DNA of 64,000 nt from Guyanagaster necrorhizus. Taxonomy: Eukaryota; Basidiomycota; Agaricomycetes; Agaricales; Physalacriaceae. Of this stretch, positions 22,825 through 33,885 are shown piece by piece; position 1 is the stretch's first letter; every line of letters starts with the position of its first letter. The notes beneath the pieces were generated by a model, which made no database searches, was not told where the DNA came from, and worked only from the letters and a program-made list of their open reading frames with translations. Where the stretch lies: the NCBI RefSeq assembly GCF_019112545.1, contig NW_025064882.1:1750928-1814927 (forward strand), read 5' to 3'. The position numbers were made by a program, and so were the translations under genes.

Positions 22825-24486
22825 TCACTTCGCCGGCGCCTTGAACCGCACATCGCAACGGACATAATTAGTATACAATTCATCCTGTGTTAACAAGCCA
22901 TCCTCGCCATCCATGTTCGAAGGGTCTAGGAATGCGCTCAGTACATCGTGGAATTCGAGGAAGGCCGCGGCTGAATGCATCGTTTAATGGAGAACAAAGA
23001 AGCGGAGGCAATAACGCACTTCCTGGAGCAAGGCCATCGCCTTTGAGTCCAGACCCTCCATGTATCTTCTTCCTAGCATCTCTTTCCGGAACTGCACCGA
23101 TGTTGGAGTAAAACATCACCCCGGATTCTGTAGCAAAACATATGAAGCCTAGCACTGATAAGATGGTAAGGAAAACACGTACGATTAGTGTCAAACGCCA
23201 AGCTCAATCCAGAGATGTCTGACAGAAGCCGGGCTACTGGGGAATGGGTCATGGAAGGCGTGATGATGTCCTTAATAAGGTCGAAATCGTCCGAGAACGT
23301 TGAAATGGGTACACGCTTGGGAACATCGATGGGTCGAGATTCAAAGACATAGAAGTCATCTGCTATCTGATCAGACTCGAGAAAACTGAAGCTGCAGCAT
23401 ATGCCCACCATAACCCGGCTCAGGATACTTGTCGCCAATCTTCTTTCCGGAGTGATTATGCTCAGGTGCCGATGTAACTGAGATATAGCTCCCACTGTGA
23501 AGACTGTCCGAATCTCGGGAAACGATACGGTCGGCCTGCAGTATCATACTCCTCTAAATGTCACCGCAACCAGAAGAATATGAGACGCGCGTACTTTCAG
23601 TGTCAAATAATGGTTCTTTACGTTAGATCCTGGTCGCTCCTTCATGCTAGCATCAAGATTGAACCCCCAGTGCTACATCTCTTGAGTATATAAGCCGCGT
23701 CACATTTACAGTCACTCACCTGCGTCAAATTAACTGGAGTCACTCCTTTATTCACCTTTGCTCTGTACACGTACACCAAGCTCCCCAAATCAAATTCTTT
23801 GCCCGTCTCTGTCACCTGAGGCTCTGGAGCCAGGAGGGCAACCAAAACCTCAACAGTGAGCTCACCTGGGTAGCCTTGATCGGAGTCCGGAGATACCAAA
23901 CGGAATACAGCATGAGAATTATTTTCTTCCGTCGGAAAATGTCCGAGTTCTGCCTTGGAGAAAAGTGTGGGTGGTGTGTCTGCAGAAAGGAGCGTCCATG
24001 AGAGCGAATCAAATCCGATTGGACCACCGTGCAGAGACACCCTGGCGTTTTCTGTGGCGGATAGTTGCTAAGTTGGAAACCACAGTGGAAACGAGGGAGA
24101 CAAACCATTCGCCTGAGCGACAAGAATAGCTTCGTATCCATTCCGCTGCAGTTTATGTGATCCTATAGGCACGCGGTTGGCGTAACGACCAATGATGGTG
24201 TTCGTATACTTCTGGGTGATATGGTCTTCAGGCGCCTCTGGGCCTACCACGATGTCATGGGTCTGGTACGAAAAGGTCGAACCATGGCTAGAAGGACTTT
24301 GAGGGAAAAACTCACTCGTCCGTCAGCTTGTATGATGAAACGATGAATTGTCAAGCCGTGAGGAAGAATCTGTTCCAGGGTTAGTTAGTAATCACGGTTA
24401 TAAGGTTACTGGACAAAAATTACCTCAACCGCAAGCGAAGGGGTGAATGAGGGCAGAGTTAACAAAACCGGCGTAAATCCAGTCAT
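22825..24486 (-). CDS. Aldose 1-epimerase (galactose mutarotase)
   Basis: Nine exons (24486-24424, 24369-24316, 24262-24106, 24051-23720, 23672-23595, 23535-23409, 23359-23183, 23127-23020, 22970-22825) give 413 residues. Family landmarks: ILPHGLTIH, IIGRYANRV, SLHGGPIGFDSLSW (catalytic His region), SPDSDQGYPGEL, NLTQHWGFNLD, and FYSNIG near the end. It interconverts alpha and beta galactose ahead of galactokinase, which is its direct neighbour on the same strand. The protein is longer than bacterial GalM, with an inserted segment around the NHYLTLK-ADRIV junction. It has no epimerase (GAL10) domain, so it is a stand-alone mutarotase. Confidence 0.92.
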
Positions 24487-25229
24487 GGTAGTCGGAGCAA
24501 ACCAGCAACGAAGGAAGCCGGATGTATTCTCTCACTACGGAGTGATCAGTTGACACTTTTTTGCCGGCCCGTTTTTCCGAGCTGTTCAGTTGAAGCGAAT
24601 CGGAGTGGACGCAAACTAGACGGAGAATCATTATCTCGCAAAGCCGGATCATCGGCGCTTGTATCGATGTCGCGTCAATGGGAGCAGCTTTTATTATGAC
24701 CAACGGGTGTACCTGAAAACGAGCTTTCATCGGGAATAAAAACTGGATATTCCACCGCCAGCCATGGCGTGCAGCAACCGACTATTGTACGGCCAGTATC
24801 CCGTAGTCGGTAGTGCAACACGAAATTCAGTGTGAGAAACCACCATCACGCATCTCATCTGCATAAGACAGTGAGTATGATGGAAGTGCAAAAGTATTTT
24901 TATTCACCTACTGATAACCGTCAGACCTGCAATTCAATGTTGTAACAGACTTAGTTAGAGTGATTATGGCTGCTATATCATAGGTCCACGTCAGAACCAC
25001 GACCAGGAAGATAGTGAGTTTGACATACTCTACCACTGACCGCTGAGATTGGCTTGATATTTGAAACTGTCACCGAGGAGCTGTTACAGTTATTGATCGA
25101 GCTGTTGGGCGCAGACACCGGTCCAGAATGGATGAAAGCAGCAGAAGAGTAGTCCTGAGGAGCGTTTTCGTAGTGCAGGGGGGAGGGAAGCATCGGATTG
25201 CTTATGGCTCCTGCCTATGCTGAAGTGAA
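24487..25229. other. Unassigned sequence
   Basis: No supported gene. A minus-strand frame of 71 codons (25193-24978) is Ser/Asn-rich and might be the tail of the unresolved gene described next, but I could not connect it by legal splicing. Confidence 0.35.
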
Positions 25230-25830
25230 TCAGCAGCTTGGTACCAGCCCATTTTGCAGATAGCATAATTTCAAGACCTGCCGAGCCTCAGAAGAACCGT
25301 CTCGAGTGGATATAACCAAACACGATGCAAACGCCGACGTCGTTCTCAGGAAAGGGGAGGGAGTGGAGAGCGTCCAACATTGGTACATGGAAAGACATTC
25401 CGGTTGAGCTGAAGTCATCACGTCGAATGTGAATCGTGGACATGTGCAATTTTATGTCGTGCACGCTAAGCTATTTAACGAATCGGTGGTTCTTTCCAGC
25501 TGTGGCTTACCTCGGAGACAAGCAAAATGCGCCAATCGACGTCGTGAGTAAATCGTGAACTGCTCGATACCATATATAACACTTCTACGTTCCACAGGAA
25601 AGCCTAGGATAAGTGATGATGTCAGCTTTCAATCATTGAACAAGGGGACATTATAATATATTATTACTGTTGAAAAGGAGAGAAGAATCACTCACTGTCA
25701 CTGAGAGCACCTCTGCTGTCACTCGAGAGTCGAGACACGAACGCAAAATGGCCTTTGCCGGTGAAGTTCCCATTCTTGTCGTACTCTGTTAATTTCCGGA
25801 TGTCGTCCCGATCTCCTCCCTTCTGACGAC
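25230..25830 (-). other. Splice-linked coding-like segments, gene not resolved
   Basis: Three minus-strand segments join in one reading frame at good splice sites. The first runs from about 25820 down to a GTGAGT donor at 25695 and reads KLTEYDKNGNFTGKGHFAF. The second is 25603-25511 (FPVERRSVIYGIEQF). The third starts at 25408 (QPECLSMYQCW). The phase agrees at both joins, which is unlikely for random sequence. I recognise no family, and could not fix the first or last exon. It may belong with the cysteine-rich frame just upstream, or be an eroded gene. Confidence 0.3.
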
Positions 25831-25831
25831 T

Positions 25832-26126
25832 TCAGTTGTCGAAAGTTGAATTACACTTTCCAGAGTCTCTCTGTGCTGATTGCCCTTCAGTGATCATACA
25901 AGTTCGACATCTTGACCACCTAATTTTATCCAAACATTCTTTACCACAATCTTTAACGCATTTTCCCCTGCATGAGTGTGTACAAATTTCGACTTTCAGG
26001 AAATGTGTATAAATAAATCGGAAAGATTTTACTTGGCGTTTTTTCAGGATCCAGTTTAGTCGACACGTAAACCTCTTGAAGTGCAACCACAACGAGCATT
26101 ACCGTCCATGTGAAATGTCTTTTCAT
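25832..26126 (-). CDS. Candidate small secreted cysteine-rich protein
   Basis: Two exons (26126-26033, 25992-25832) would give 84 residues. The N-terminus MKRHFTWTVMLVVVALQ looks like a signal peptide. After the junction comes CTHSCRGKCVKDCGKEC, five cysteines each separated by exactly three residues, then three more (CRTC and GKC), eight in total. The intron would be 40 nt, shorter than most here, and the frame may continue into the segments downstream through an intron I could not define. Small secreted Cys-rich proteins of fungi include effectors and antimicrobial peptides, but no family is recognised, so function is not assigned. Confidence 0.3.
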
Positions 26127-26720
26127 GCGACCTCTCCCACGTTGCGCTTCTCTGACACCGCATTCGTGACCGCAAATCTCTGCTGAACGCTATATCCACC
26201 TATTCTGAGTCTAACTGAAATTGACACTTGCTGAGGTATAAAGAGGTGACAGAAATGCTAGATTTTCTCCAGACAGACTCGCTCTCCTCATCTACCTGCT
26301 TCACTTGCTAATTGGTTCATCAAGAGGTACTGCAACACTTCTTGCTGGAACTCTCAGTCCTAGACTGGGGATGAAGCGTTTCTTTCACCGAGCGTGGTGT
26401 ATCATGAATATTGTGCTTTGTAATGTTTACATCCAGTGCAATTTACTTGCGTATTTATTCCTGCCTTTCGGACCTATAAGCTTATGTGAACACGTCAATC
26501 CCGCTGCAGCAGGGTACTCTTTATTTCTTCTATAAAAATCTGCTGCCAATCGACGACACTTTCTCGAACCCTCTTTTACTTGTCCTTTGCCTATTCCGAT
26601 GAGCCTCGCATTCATAGACTTCAAAAGGAGCGGTTCATCATCGGGACTTAACATAAATTGTGCCTCTATACACTCTCTTGCAAGGTAAGCCCCATATATT
26701 ACTAAATACTATTATTCCTT
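26127..26720. other. Unassigned sequence with plus-strand TATA-like element
   Basis: TATAAAGAGG near 26235 looks like a promoter element on the plus strand, yet the frames after it are short and have no conserved content. No gene is called. Confidence 0.35.
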
Positions 26721-28361
26721 TTAGATTGGACTAAATTCAATCAGATCGGTTTCCCCCACCTCGTAAAGTTTCTCAAACTTAAAATTACATTTACCACATA
26801 GCACTAGGAACTCATCGAGAGTCCGCGCTGCACTCCCCAAGAGGTTCATCATGATCATATCGAGCTCGTACGTCCGTATCCGAGCAGCTCCATAATTCGG
26901 TAAGAGTGGCTCTGGAGCGACGTCTTTCAACGTAGCATCTTGGCTAGGAGAGGCAGACGTTGTGCGCACAGCTTGTCGGAGGACAGTGTCATCTATTAAA
27001 GGCAGGTGAAAAATATAGGCTTCGACGTGAACAAGGCAACGCACGGATGATAAGCCTGCTTGAAGGCTTCATAGCCTTCCGCACGTTGCTGAGGATTAAA
27101 AAACTCTGCTCATCGGGCCAGTCTCGCAAAATGGAGCGGATCTATCAAGGGTGTCCCAATCGAACATGAGAAGGGATCGATGAGGAAAAGCTCGACGTAC
27201 ATAATAGAAATCGCAGCCCTCCGCTGCAGTATCTTGGAAGAAATTGAAAGGTACGAATTGCACCCTCTCTCTTTCTACTGCTTCCGGGTATTCTTGATTC
27301 CAAAATTGTTTTCCCATTATAATAACTTGTTCCTGATCTTGTAGTACGACTTTGAGGTGCGGATGCGCTTTCATCAGGGCCATCGTGACGTGTCCGTTGC
27401 CTCCAGCGACATCACATATGGTCGTATCAACTGGCTGTTGCTCCCATGGATAGACCATAGCTAGTAACCCCTTGCCTGTAACGTTTCCCCAACCGACCAT
27501 CGCACGAGGAAAACGATCACCTTTTGCCTTTCCTTCCGGCTGTGGAACCAGAAGTTATAGTGACGACAATGGAAAACATAGGCAGACGTACGGTCTTATG
27601 GTATTCAAAGAAAGGAAGTCCTGTCGCCCGCTCGAATGGAGTCTTCGAGCCGTCCTTAGCGATCATACTCTCGTTGAGATAAGACGATGCCATCAGGCTT
27701 TCGTCTGTTAACAGGCAGACGGTATCAGAGACCGGGTCCGATTTGAGGAGCTTCATGCTCAATCGGTTGTTTGAAAATACGTTTGGCTTTACTGATGCAG
27801 TGCACTCATCAGCAAGATCTTTTAACTTTGTAAAAATGTAACAGACCTTCACAGAAAACATGACTTGTCACCAATAAGCGAAGGATCCTCCCCAGTTTGC
27901 CTTCATCGAGTCCTGATAGTCGCGCTAACTCCGAGATATGAAGCCCATCAGGTTTACCAAGAAGATAATCTGCGATACGGGCTTGGGTAACGACGAGAAG
28001 AGAAGCCGGTTCCGCGTGCTATATAACCTTACCGCTGAACGAACATCCATTATGATTTGACGGCAACGTACCAGCAGCGTTTTCTACTCAAAGATTAGAC
28101 TGGAACACATAATGAGAAATGAACGCGCACATTCAAGACGACATGCCCAGGGCTGGCGACGGCACAACTCAGTTGTGCACACGCCGCCTCAACTCGCTGG
28201 ATGGCCCTAGTGAGCTCTGGGGGAACATTTTCAGGAAGATCATATATGCCGAGGGAGGTAGAATCAGGATGTGGGATATTTGGATATATCGAAATGATTT
28301 CTTGGACAGAAGCAGTAATCAGAGAGGTGAGAGAGAGAAGGTGGGTGGCTCCAGACGTCAT
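26721..28361 (-). CDS. SAM-dependent O-methyltransferase (COMT-like) with altered catalytic His
   Basis: Seven exons (28361-28131, 28083-28072, 28018-27847, 27791-27592, 27539-27201, 27141-27045, 26992-26721) give 440 residues. An N-terminal winged-helix dimerisation domain (ISELARLSGLDEGKLGRILR) is followed by the SAM fold: VDTTICDVAGGNGHVT is the glycine-rich SAM loop, and KVVLQDQ the acidic ribose contact. The position of the catalytic His (HDWPD in the family) is Arg: ILRDWPDEQ, read at 27112-27126. Methyl transfer by the usual base mechanism may therefore be lost or changed. Family members methylate phenolic or polyketide hydroxyls. A 12-nt exon (KTLL) is required. The gene is divergent from the Rossmann protein. 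Confidence 0.88.
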
Positions 28362-28748
28362 TATCAGTATGGGATTCTGAGGGAATGGGGTCGTAGTTAT
28401 CAGCTTTAAGTGTTGTAACGACTGCCGTACGATCCATTCAGTTGGTGTATCTGCACCAGATCATGATGCATGATCTAGAGAAGATATGTTCAACTGATAA
28501 CTGATGCGAACGGTTGCGCAGGACAGGTTGAGAACGGATAGAATTTAACCGAAATCTATTGTATCTTGCCGGACTGATAAAAACAGTCGGCCTTGGAAAC
28601 TTACCTTGCATGTACGAATTGGAACCTCTCCCTCGGATTGTAGATCTGAGATCGGCATCAGCCATGAATGCGGAAACGATCATATGATACTATAATTCAG
28701 ACAGACTGAGAACGGGCGTTTATGTTTCGACGCCATCGTTGTTCATCA
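28362..28748. other. Divergent promoter region
   Basis: Shared upstream region of the O-methyltransferase (-) and the Rossmann-fold gene (+). No distinct motif is recognised. Confidence 0.4.
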
Positions 28749-29713
28749 ATGTCATCTTCCCCAGTCGACATCCTTATTCTCGGTGCGGGCTGGACGTCGA
28801 CGTTCCTCATACCGCTTTGCGTGGAGAACGGTGTCAAGTGGGCTGCGACGACTCGTTCAGGATCCACTGTCCCATACACGACTATCCCATTTAACTTTGA
28901 TCAAGATGATGAAAGCGAAGAGAAACTGGATGAGCAATGCAAGAAATTGCCGGATGCGAAGACGGTGCTGGTGACATTCCCAATAATCACCAAGGGTGCC
29001 GTGGGAAGATTGGTGCAGGGATATAGAAAGGCAAGGATGGATGGAAAGAGCGGGCAAGAATTGTGGGTGCAGCTCGGGACTACGAGCATTTGGGATAACG
29101 CAGTACGTTTCGTTCATTCATTCATTCATTCTTCATGTTTAGTTCTGAACATCTTTCAGCCAAATGACCCCAGACCGACTTCGACCAACTGGTATGACCG
29201 CCATTCGACGTTCACAAAGACTCCACGTGTCATTTCGGAAGAGGAACTACTAGTTTTGCCTGAGACAAAGAGCAGCGTGCTCTGTCTTTCGGGCCTGTGG
29301 GGTGGAATAAGGGATCCAAAGAACTATGTCGGGAGAGTCGCACCCACGAAAGAGGCCTTAAAGGCAAAGGTACGTCTGTTGGTTATTTCATTCGAATATC
29401 GCCATTATCGCAGCCACTCCAGGACGGTCTCCATCTCGTCCACGGCCAAGACGTTGCGCGGGCGATACTTGCGGTGCATCTGAGCCCTTCCAAAGCAGTT
29501 GGCCAGCGATGGTTGCTGACAGACGGGAGAGTCTACGATTGGTGGGACATTGCGTCAGCATGGTCAGAGGAGAAGGCGCAGTGGGTCCGTGAACTGATGC
29601 GCAATGAATCGGTCCGGGCTCTTCCGAGAGACATTGGCACGCTTGGTCGTGCATTAGATTCAAGGGACTTTTGGGACACATTTGAGCTCGTACCTGTTAA
29701 AGCAAGAGTATAA
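28749..29713 (+). CDS. NAD(P)-binding Rossmann-fold protein, oxidoreductase-like
   Basis: Three exons (28749-29102, 29160-29369, 29423-29713) give 284 residues. The N-terminus VDILILGAGWTSTFLIPLC is a Rossmann beta-alpha-beta with a GxGxxS-type nucleotide loop. Later segments (LVTFPI, LGTTSIWD, LSGLWGG, HGQDVARAI) resemble the extended SDR/NAD-dependent epimerase group. The second half of the fold contains a KNYV segment but no clear YxxxK active site, so the reaction is unknown. An in-frame ATG at 28722 would add nine residues; I prefer MSSSPVD. The first intron contains an ATTC microsatellite. Confidence 0.82.
29111..29131. repeat. ATTC tetranucleotide microsatellite in an intron
   Basis: About five tandem copies of ATTC lie inside the first intron of the Rossmann-fold gene. 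Confidence 0.7.
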
Positions 29714-30005
29714 TTCTGCTGTAAAAACTTGTATGTTAACCTTCAAACCTGAAGCTGAAGACTGTAGTACAACAACATTATATCGAGGCCGAGGCTGGTT
29801 GAAGCCATGTAGCTTGCAGAGCAAAATACGAGTATACCTTGCAATGAGTAGAACGCGTCCTGTCACATGTGACAGCAACAGTTGCCTCTTTGTGTTGATC
29901 ATGCGATCGTGAGAAATTTTATTTCAAACTCCGCTCGACGTGCTTTCGTTCCAACACTCACGTCGTCGGAGGGGGCAGGCGATGCTCAGTACTCTAACGA
30001 AGACA

Positions 30006-31733
30006 ATGTCATCATCGCAAACTAACGCTAAACGGAAAGGCGATTTTATTGATAATCCGCTTGCTGCGAAGAAGGCGAAGAAGGATGCGGTATGTTGGGT
30101 TCCATACAGCAGTTTGTACCGCTGACAACTGATATTTCGTGTTTAGGGGAATAAACGGAAATGTATGCCCCTTTCTTTTGGTTACCGAATTGTTTGACTT
30201 ATAAAACATCCAGTATTGAATGGGGAAGAGCAGCCCGGCGGTCTCATTATCGTCCGTGCACCTTCTTCCCAACCGCAAATCGAACGCTCGAATTCGCAAC
30301 CACCACCTTCTCAGTCCCAGCCACCAACAAAGAAATTACGCGCAGACTCTCAGCAACCTACTAACAAACCTAAATCGAAGGCTGTGAAACCGTCCAGCTC
30401 GAAACCCCACCCTCCTACACGTCCCGCGACACCACCACCCGCGACCAATCGTTCCCGTGACATCCTTTCATCTCCTGGGGATCCTGTTACGATGGCATCT
30501 GATGTTCGTGCAATGGAAAATGAGAGTGCCTATCTGCGTAAGAACTCGAAGCCAACGGAGAGCAAGAGGAAAGGGAAGGGGAAGAGCGTTGACAGGACAG
30601 AACCACTAGGTGCTTTGGAGACGGACAGCCCGATAATTGAACGAAATAAGGCAATGCGCGAGGGTGCAATGGCTGCCATCAAACAATATCAAGGGAGTGA
30701 CGACGACAATAGCCGGACTCCCAATCGACGCAGCTCCATGGGGCGAGGGAAGCGGGTTAGTGCAAGTTTTGAGGCCAAAGGGATTAGCCAGCCACATGCG
30801 AGTGTCCATGAAGGGAGCTTCTTTAAGCATATTGATGTGGATTTGCCAGACGCAGAGAGGATGAGGGTGCTGCTCGTTTGGTGCTCCCTGAGAGCAGCAG
30901 GCAAAGAAGAAGGACTCAGTCGAGAAGCGGGACGGGTAATGAAGGTGGCGAAAGAAGAGATGGTTAGACTGCTTGCGGAACGGCAAGTTGATGTCAGGAC
31001 GTCATCTTCTGGCACCGCAGGAGGAAGCGAGAGTGGGACAGTGGCAGCTACAGTGACGTTGCGGGAGAATGAGCAGAACATAAGCAACCGGAGGTTTGAG
31101 GTGACCTATACTGAGCAAATCCAAAGGTAAGGCGTCCAACCTCTACTGCCTCTTTTGTGTATTCATTGTTGTCTTTTTGGAAGGGCGCAAGAAGAGGATG
31201 AATCGTGGAAGAAGGCCAGGAGTTTCTACGATGCATTCATCAGTGCCAAGTCCAAGGGAAAGCAGAAGGAGTCGTCTGGCTCTAGCCATCCTAGTTTCGT
31301 GCTTGCACAACACATACTCAATGGTACCAACAGGCCGGAGATACAGACCCTCCTCCAAGACGTCGAGTTCAAGATTGACATGTTAAATACATATCAGAAT
31401 GCCGCTCGTGTGACTGCGTCTGTGGCTGAGCGTGCACTTGACGAGCGTTTTGCACATCTTTCCACCGGCCTCGCCCAACGGTCCAATTCAAATCCTGCGG
31501 GTCTTTTTGGTGCTCCAATACGAGAACTGCCCCCACAGGAATTATTCAGAGCGTTGTGGGCCGTAGATCGGGGGCGTCCACCTGCGATGGTTGGTGATGC
31601 AGCGAGAAGAGCGGTTCGGGAGGTGCAGAGAGTTGAGGAGAGAGGCGGTGGCGTTAGTGAGCGAAGGCTGACCGGCGTCCCACCACCTACGCCGCGAACG
31701 CCGAAGAGAGGGAGCACACCAGGGAGGACATGA
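30006..31733 (+). CDS. DSN1: Kinetochore protein Dsn1/Mis13 (MIND/Mtw1 complex)
   Basis: Four exons (30006-30089, 30147-30162, 30214-31126, 31184-31733) give 520 residues. The long N-terminal third is Pro/Ser/Lys-rich and disordered (PPPSQSQPPTKK). A short basic segment (NRRSSMGRGKR) precedes the conserved Mis13 core, which contains FFKHIDVDLPDAERMRVLLVWC, the hallmark of Dsn1 proteins, followed by helical regions (NTYQNAARVTASVAE). It is a subunit of the Mis12/MIND complex linking centromeric chromatin to the Ndc80 complex. Exon 2 is only 16 nt. In-frame upstream ATGs at 29940 and 29982 exist; I chose the one opening MSSSQTNAKRKG. Confidence 0.9.
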
Positions 31734-31854
31734 GTTATTCAATCCGTTATAATTGTTTTCTTTTCATACTTCACATTTTATACTTCGATATCGATTTGAG
31801 TGACGTCGTGATGAGTAAACAAGCGCCCACAACTCAGGCTTGCCCCCTACCATC

Positions 31855-33011
31855 ATGATCTGCTCGCGTACCGTATTTCGATGCTTCAAGACTCTGGAGC
31901 GACTTGGAGATCGTGTTACTGGCGCGGCTGGTCCTTTCTTTGTGGTACTGGCTATAATATTAATGAGCATTGGTACCGTAGCTTTCTGTGCGTAGTTTTC
32001 TCGTTCGTTCAATCCGTCCTGATGCCGTGGCAGTCGACGTAATATCGCCTAGTCTCCCTCTTCCTCTCCTCACGATACCTCTGTGTGCCCTTGTGGCGAT
32101 CAACATGTGGACCCACTACTGGTGGGTATGTACGGTACCTCCTGGCTTCGTCGATGGCGATGTATCCCCAATACGAGGACTCTGGGCGGCCAAAAAGAAA
32201 CGCGTAGGGGTAAACGCAAGGACAACAAAGGCGACACTGACAAAATGCAGCAAGTGTTCCATGATGAGACCAGAACGTTCCCATCATTGCCGTATATGTA
32301 ACAGATGCATACTGAAATATGATCACCATTGTCCTGTGCGTTCAATTGTATACTCTCTGACTATGTCACTTCTAATCAAGACAGTAGTGTTTGTCCATTG
32401 CATTCAAACATTCGTTTCATCGGTGCTGATGTTGCTCAGGGATCAATCAATGTGTAGGCCTCCATAACGAGCGGCATTTCGTCATGTTTATGGCTTACCT
32501 TGTTATTGCCACTCTCGCTTTTGTTTTGTCGGGATATCCACAGCTTCTAGTTGCACTTGGTTTGATGGGCGTGCGCGTTTCCTGGCCATACAGAGTGTCG
32601 TTGACATTGTATCTCCTCATCTATATCCTCGCCGCCGTCCTCTGCCTCGCTGTGGGCGTGATGTGCGCGTGGCATTTAGCCGCCATATGTGCTGCCGAGA
32701 CGTCTGTGGAGTGGCAAGATCATGGGGTGTACAAACGCGTCGCACGGGATAGGGGAGAGGAGTTTGTCAATAGTTATGATTTAGGGTGAGTCTGATCATG
32801 CACAGTTCAATCCACTTCTTACTTGCTGGTTAGTCGACAGAAAAACCTACAACTCTTCTTTAATCTCGAAGAATATCCCTTGTATACGCTCGTTGTTCCT
32901 CTGAGGCTCCAACCGTATACCGACGGTCGTTCGTGGGCACGAAAGGATGGGTACGAAGAACATGGTGGGATCAGGAGAGGTGAGGAGCTGACGGACGATG
33001 ATGATGAGTAA
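31855..33011 (+). CDS. DHHC palmitoyltransferase with unresolved splice at the active site
   Basis: Exons 31855-31987, 32034-32335, 32440-32785 and 32834-33011 cover a four-TM DHHC protein of about 318 residues. The zinc-rich domain reads [21 protein letters not shown] then YDHHCP, followed after the intron by [13 protein letters not shown], which is the complete DHHC-CRD. Flanking TM segments ([26 protein letters not shown]) fit. Family members attach palmitate to Cys of membrane proteins at the ER, Golgi or vacuole. The join after DHHCP is one base short: the acceptor supplies GG of the conserved Trp but the exon before ends on a full codon. The only in-frame GT donor found would delete the catalytic Cys. 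Possible indel, assembly error or unusual splicing. Confidence 0.82.
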
Positions 33012-33885
33012 ATGTTAGGTTAGTCTTTTTCACGCTCCACCTTGACAGTCTTGGAACTGAAACTGAAGTTGGAAGTCCTGAAGAGTCCCCAGCATGATAT
33101 TGCTATCAATACTTTGTTGAACTTGGACAATGCATCTGTGTAATATATCTGTAAATGGAGAATCTCGAAATTGGGCGCTTCCGAGGTAAATCTTCAAGTA
33201 ACAAGTGTTCATCAATCCTATCGTGCGCTGACAAGGCGGGGCGCGTCTAACGCCAAAGGATGACGAGTCTCTATCAATGTGGTATTGATACCAGTATATG
33301 GCGAGTTAGGAGGACGAGAGCACAATCAATATACTTACTCAAACCAGCCGTTTGCCTGAGTGCATCTTCTCGTTGGCCTCTTTGGATGGGAAACCCAATA
33401 TATATATGTTGGGTCAGACGCCTTTTTGACTCTCAGTATTACTGCTCGTGAGATGCCCAGGCTATCGTGCGCGGTGTACTTTTGTGTCGCAGGATACTCG
33501 GATGATATTACACACTTTCTTCCTCCTTCCTCGTCGAAGGCGTTGATTGGAGACTATCACTCAGTATACCCTTGTTCAATGTCGACACTGAATTCAAAGG
33601 ACACCATCTGGAATATTTCAAACTTTTCTCCTTCCATAAATAAGCTTTCTGTAGCCAACAAATAGCACAAGTTGGTCTGGCTTATCTGGTCTTCTGATGA
33701 TCTAATCTTCAACCTTATTTTGGAGATTGTGCCGCTTTGTCAGACACTAGAATCGGCTTGCGTCAGTCGTAATCTTCCCTTCTTCTCTCTTTTTTTGTCT
33801 CTCAGATTTATCCATCTCTAGGGCTTACGACACTTTCCAGCTTTCACAGCCCAGCTGAGGGAGAAGCCAACGATTGTGGGTGTCC
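33012..33885. other. Intergenic region between DHHC gene and Lon
   Basis: Nearly 900 bp without a supported gene. It holds the DHHC 3' end and the Lon promoter. Nothing else is recognised. Confidence 0.5.
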
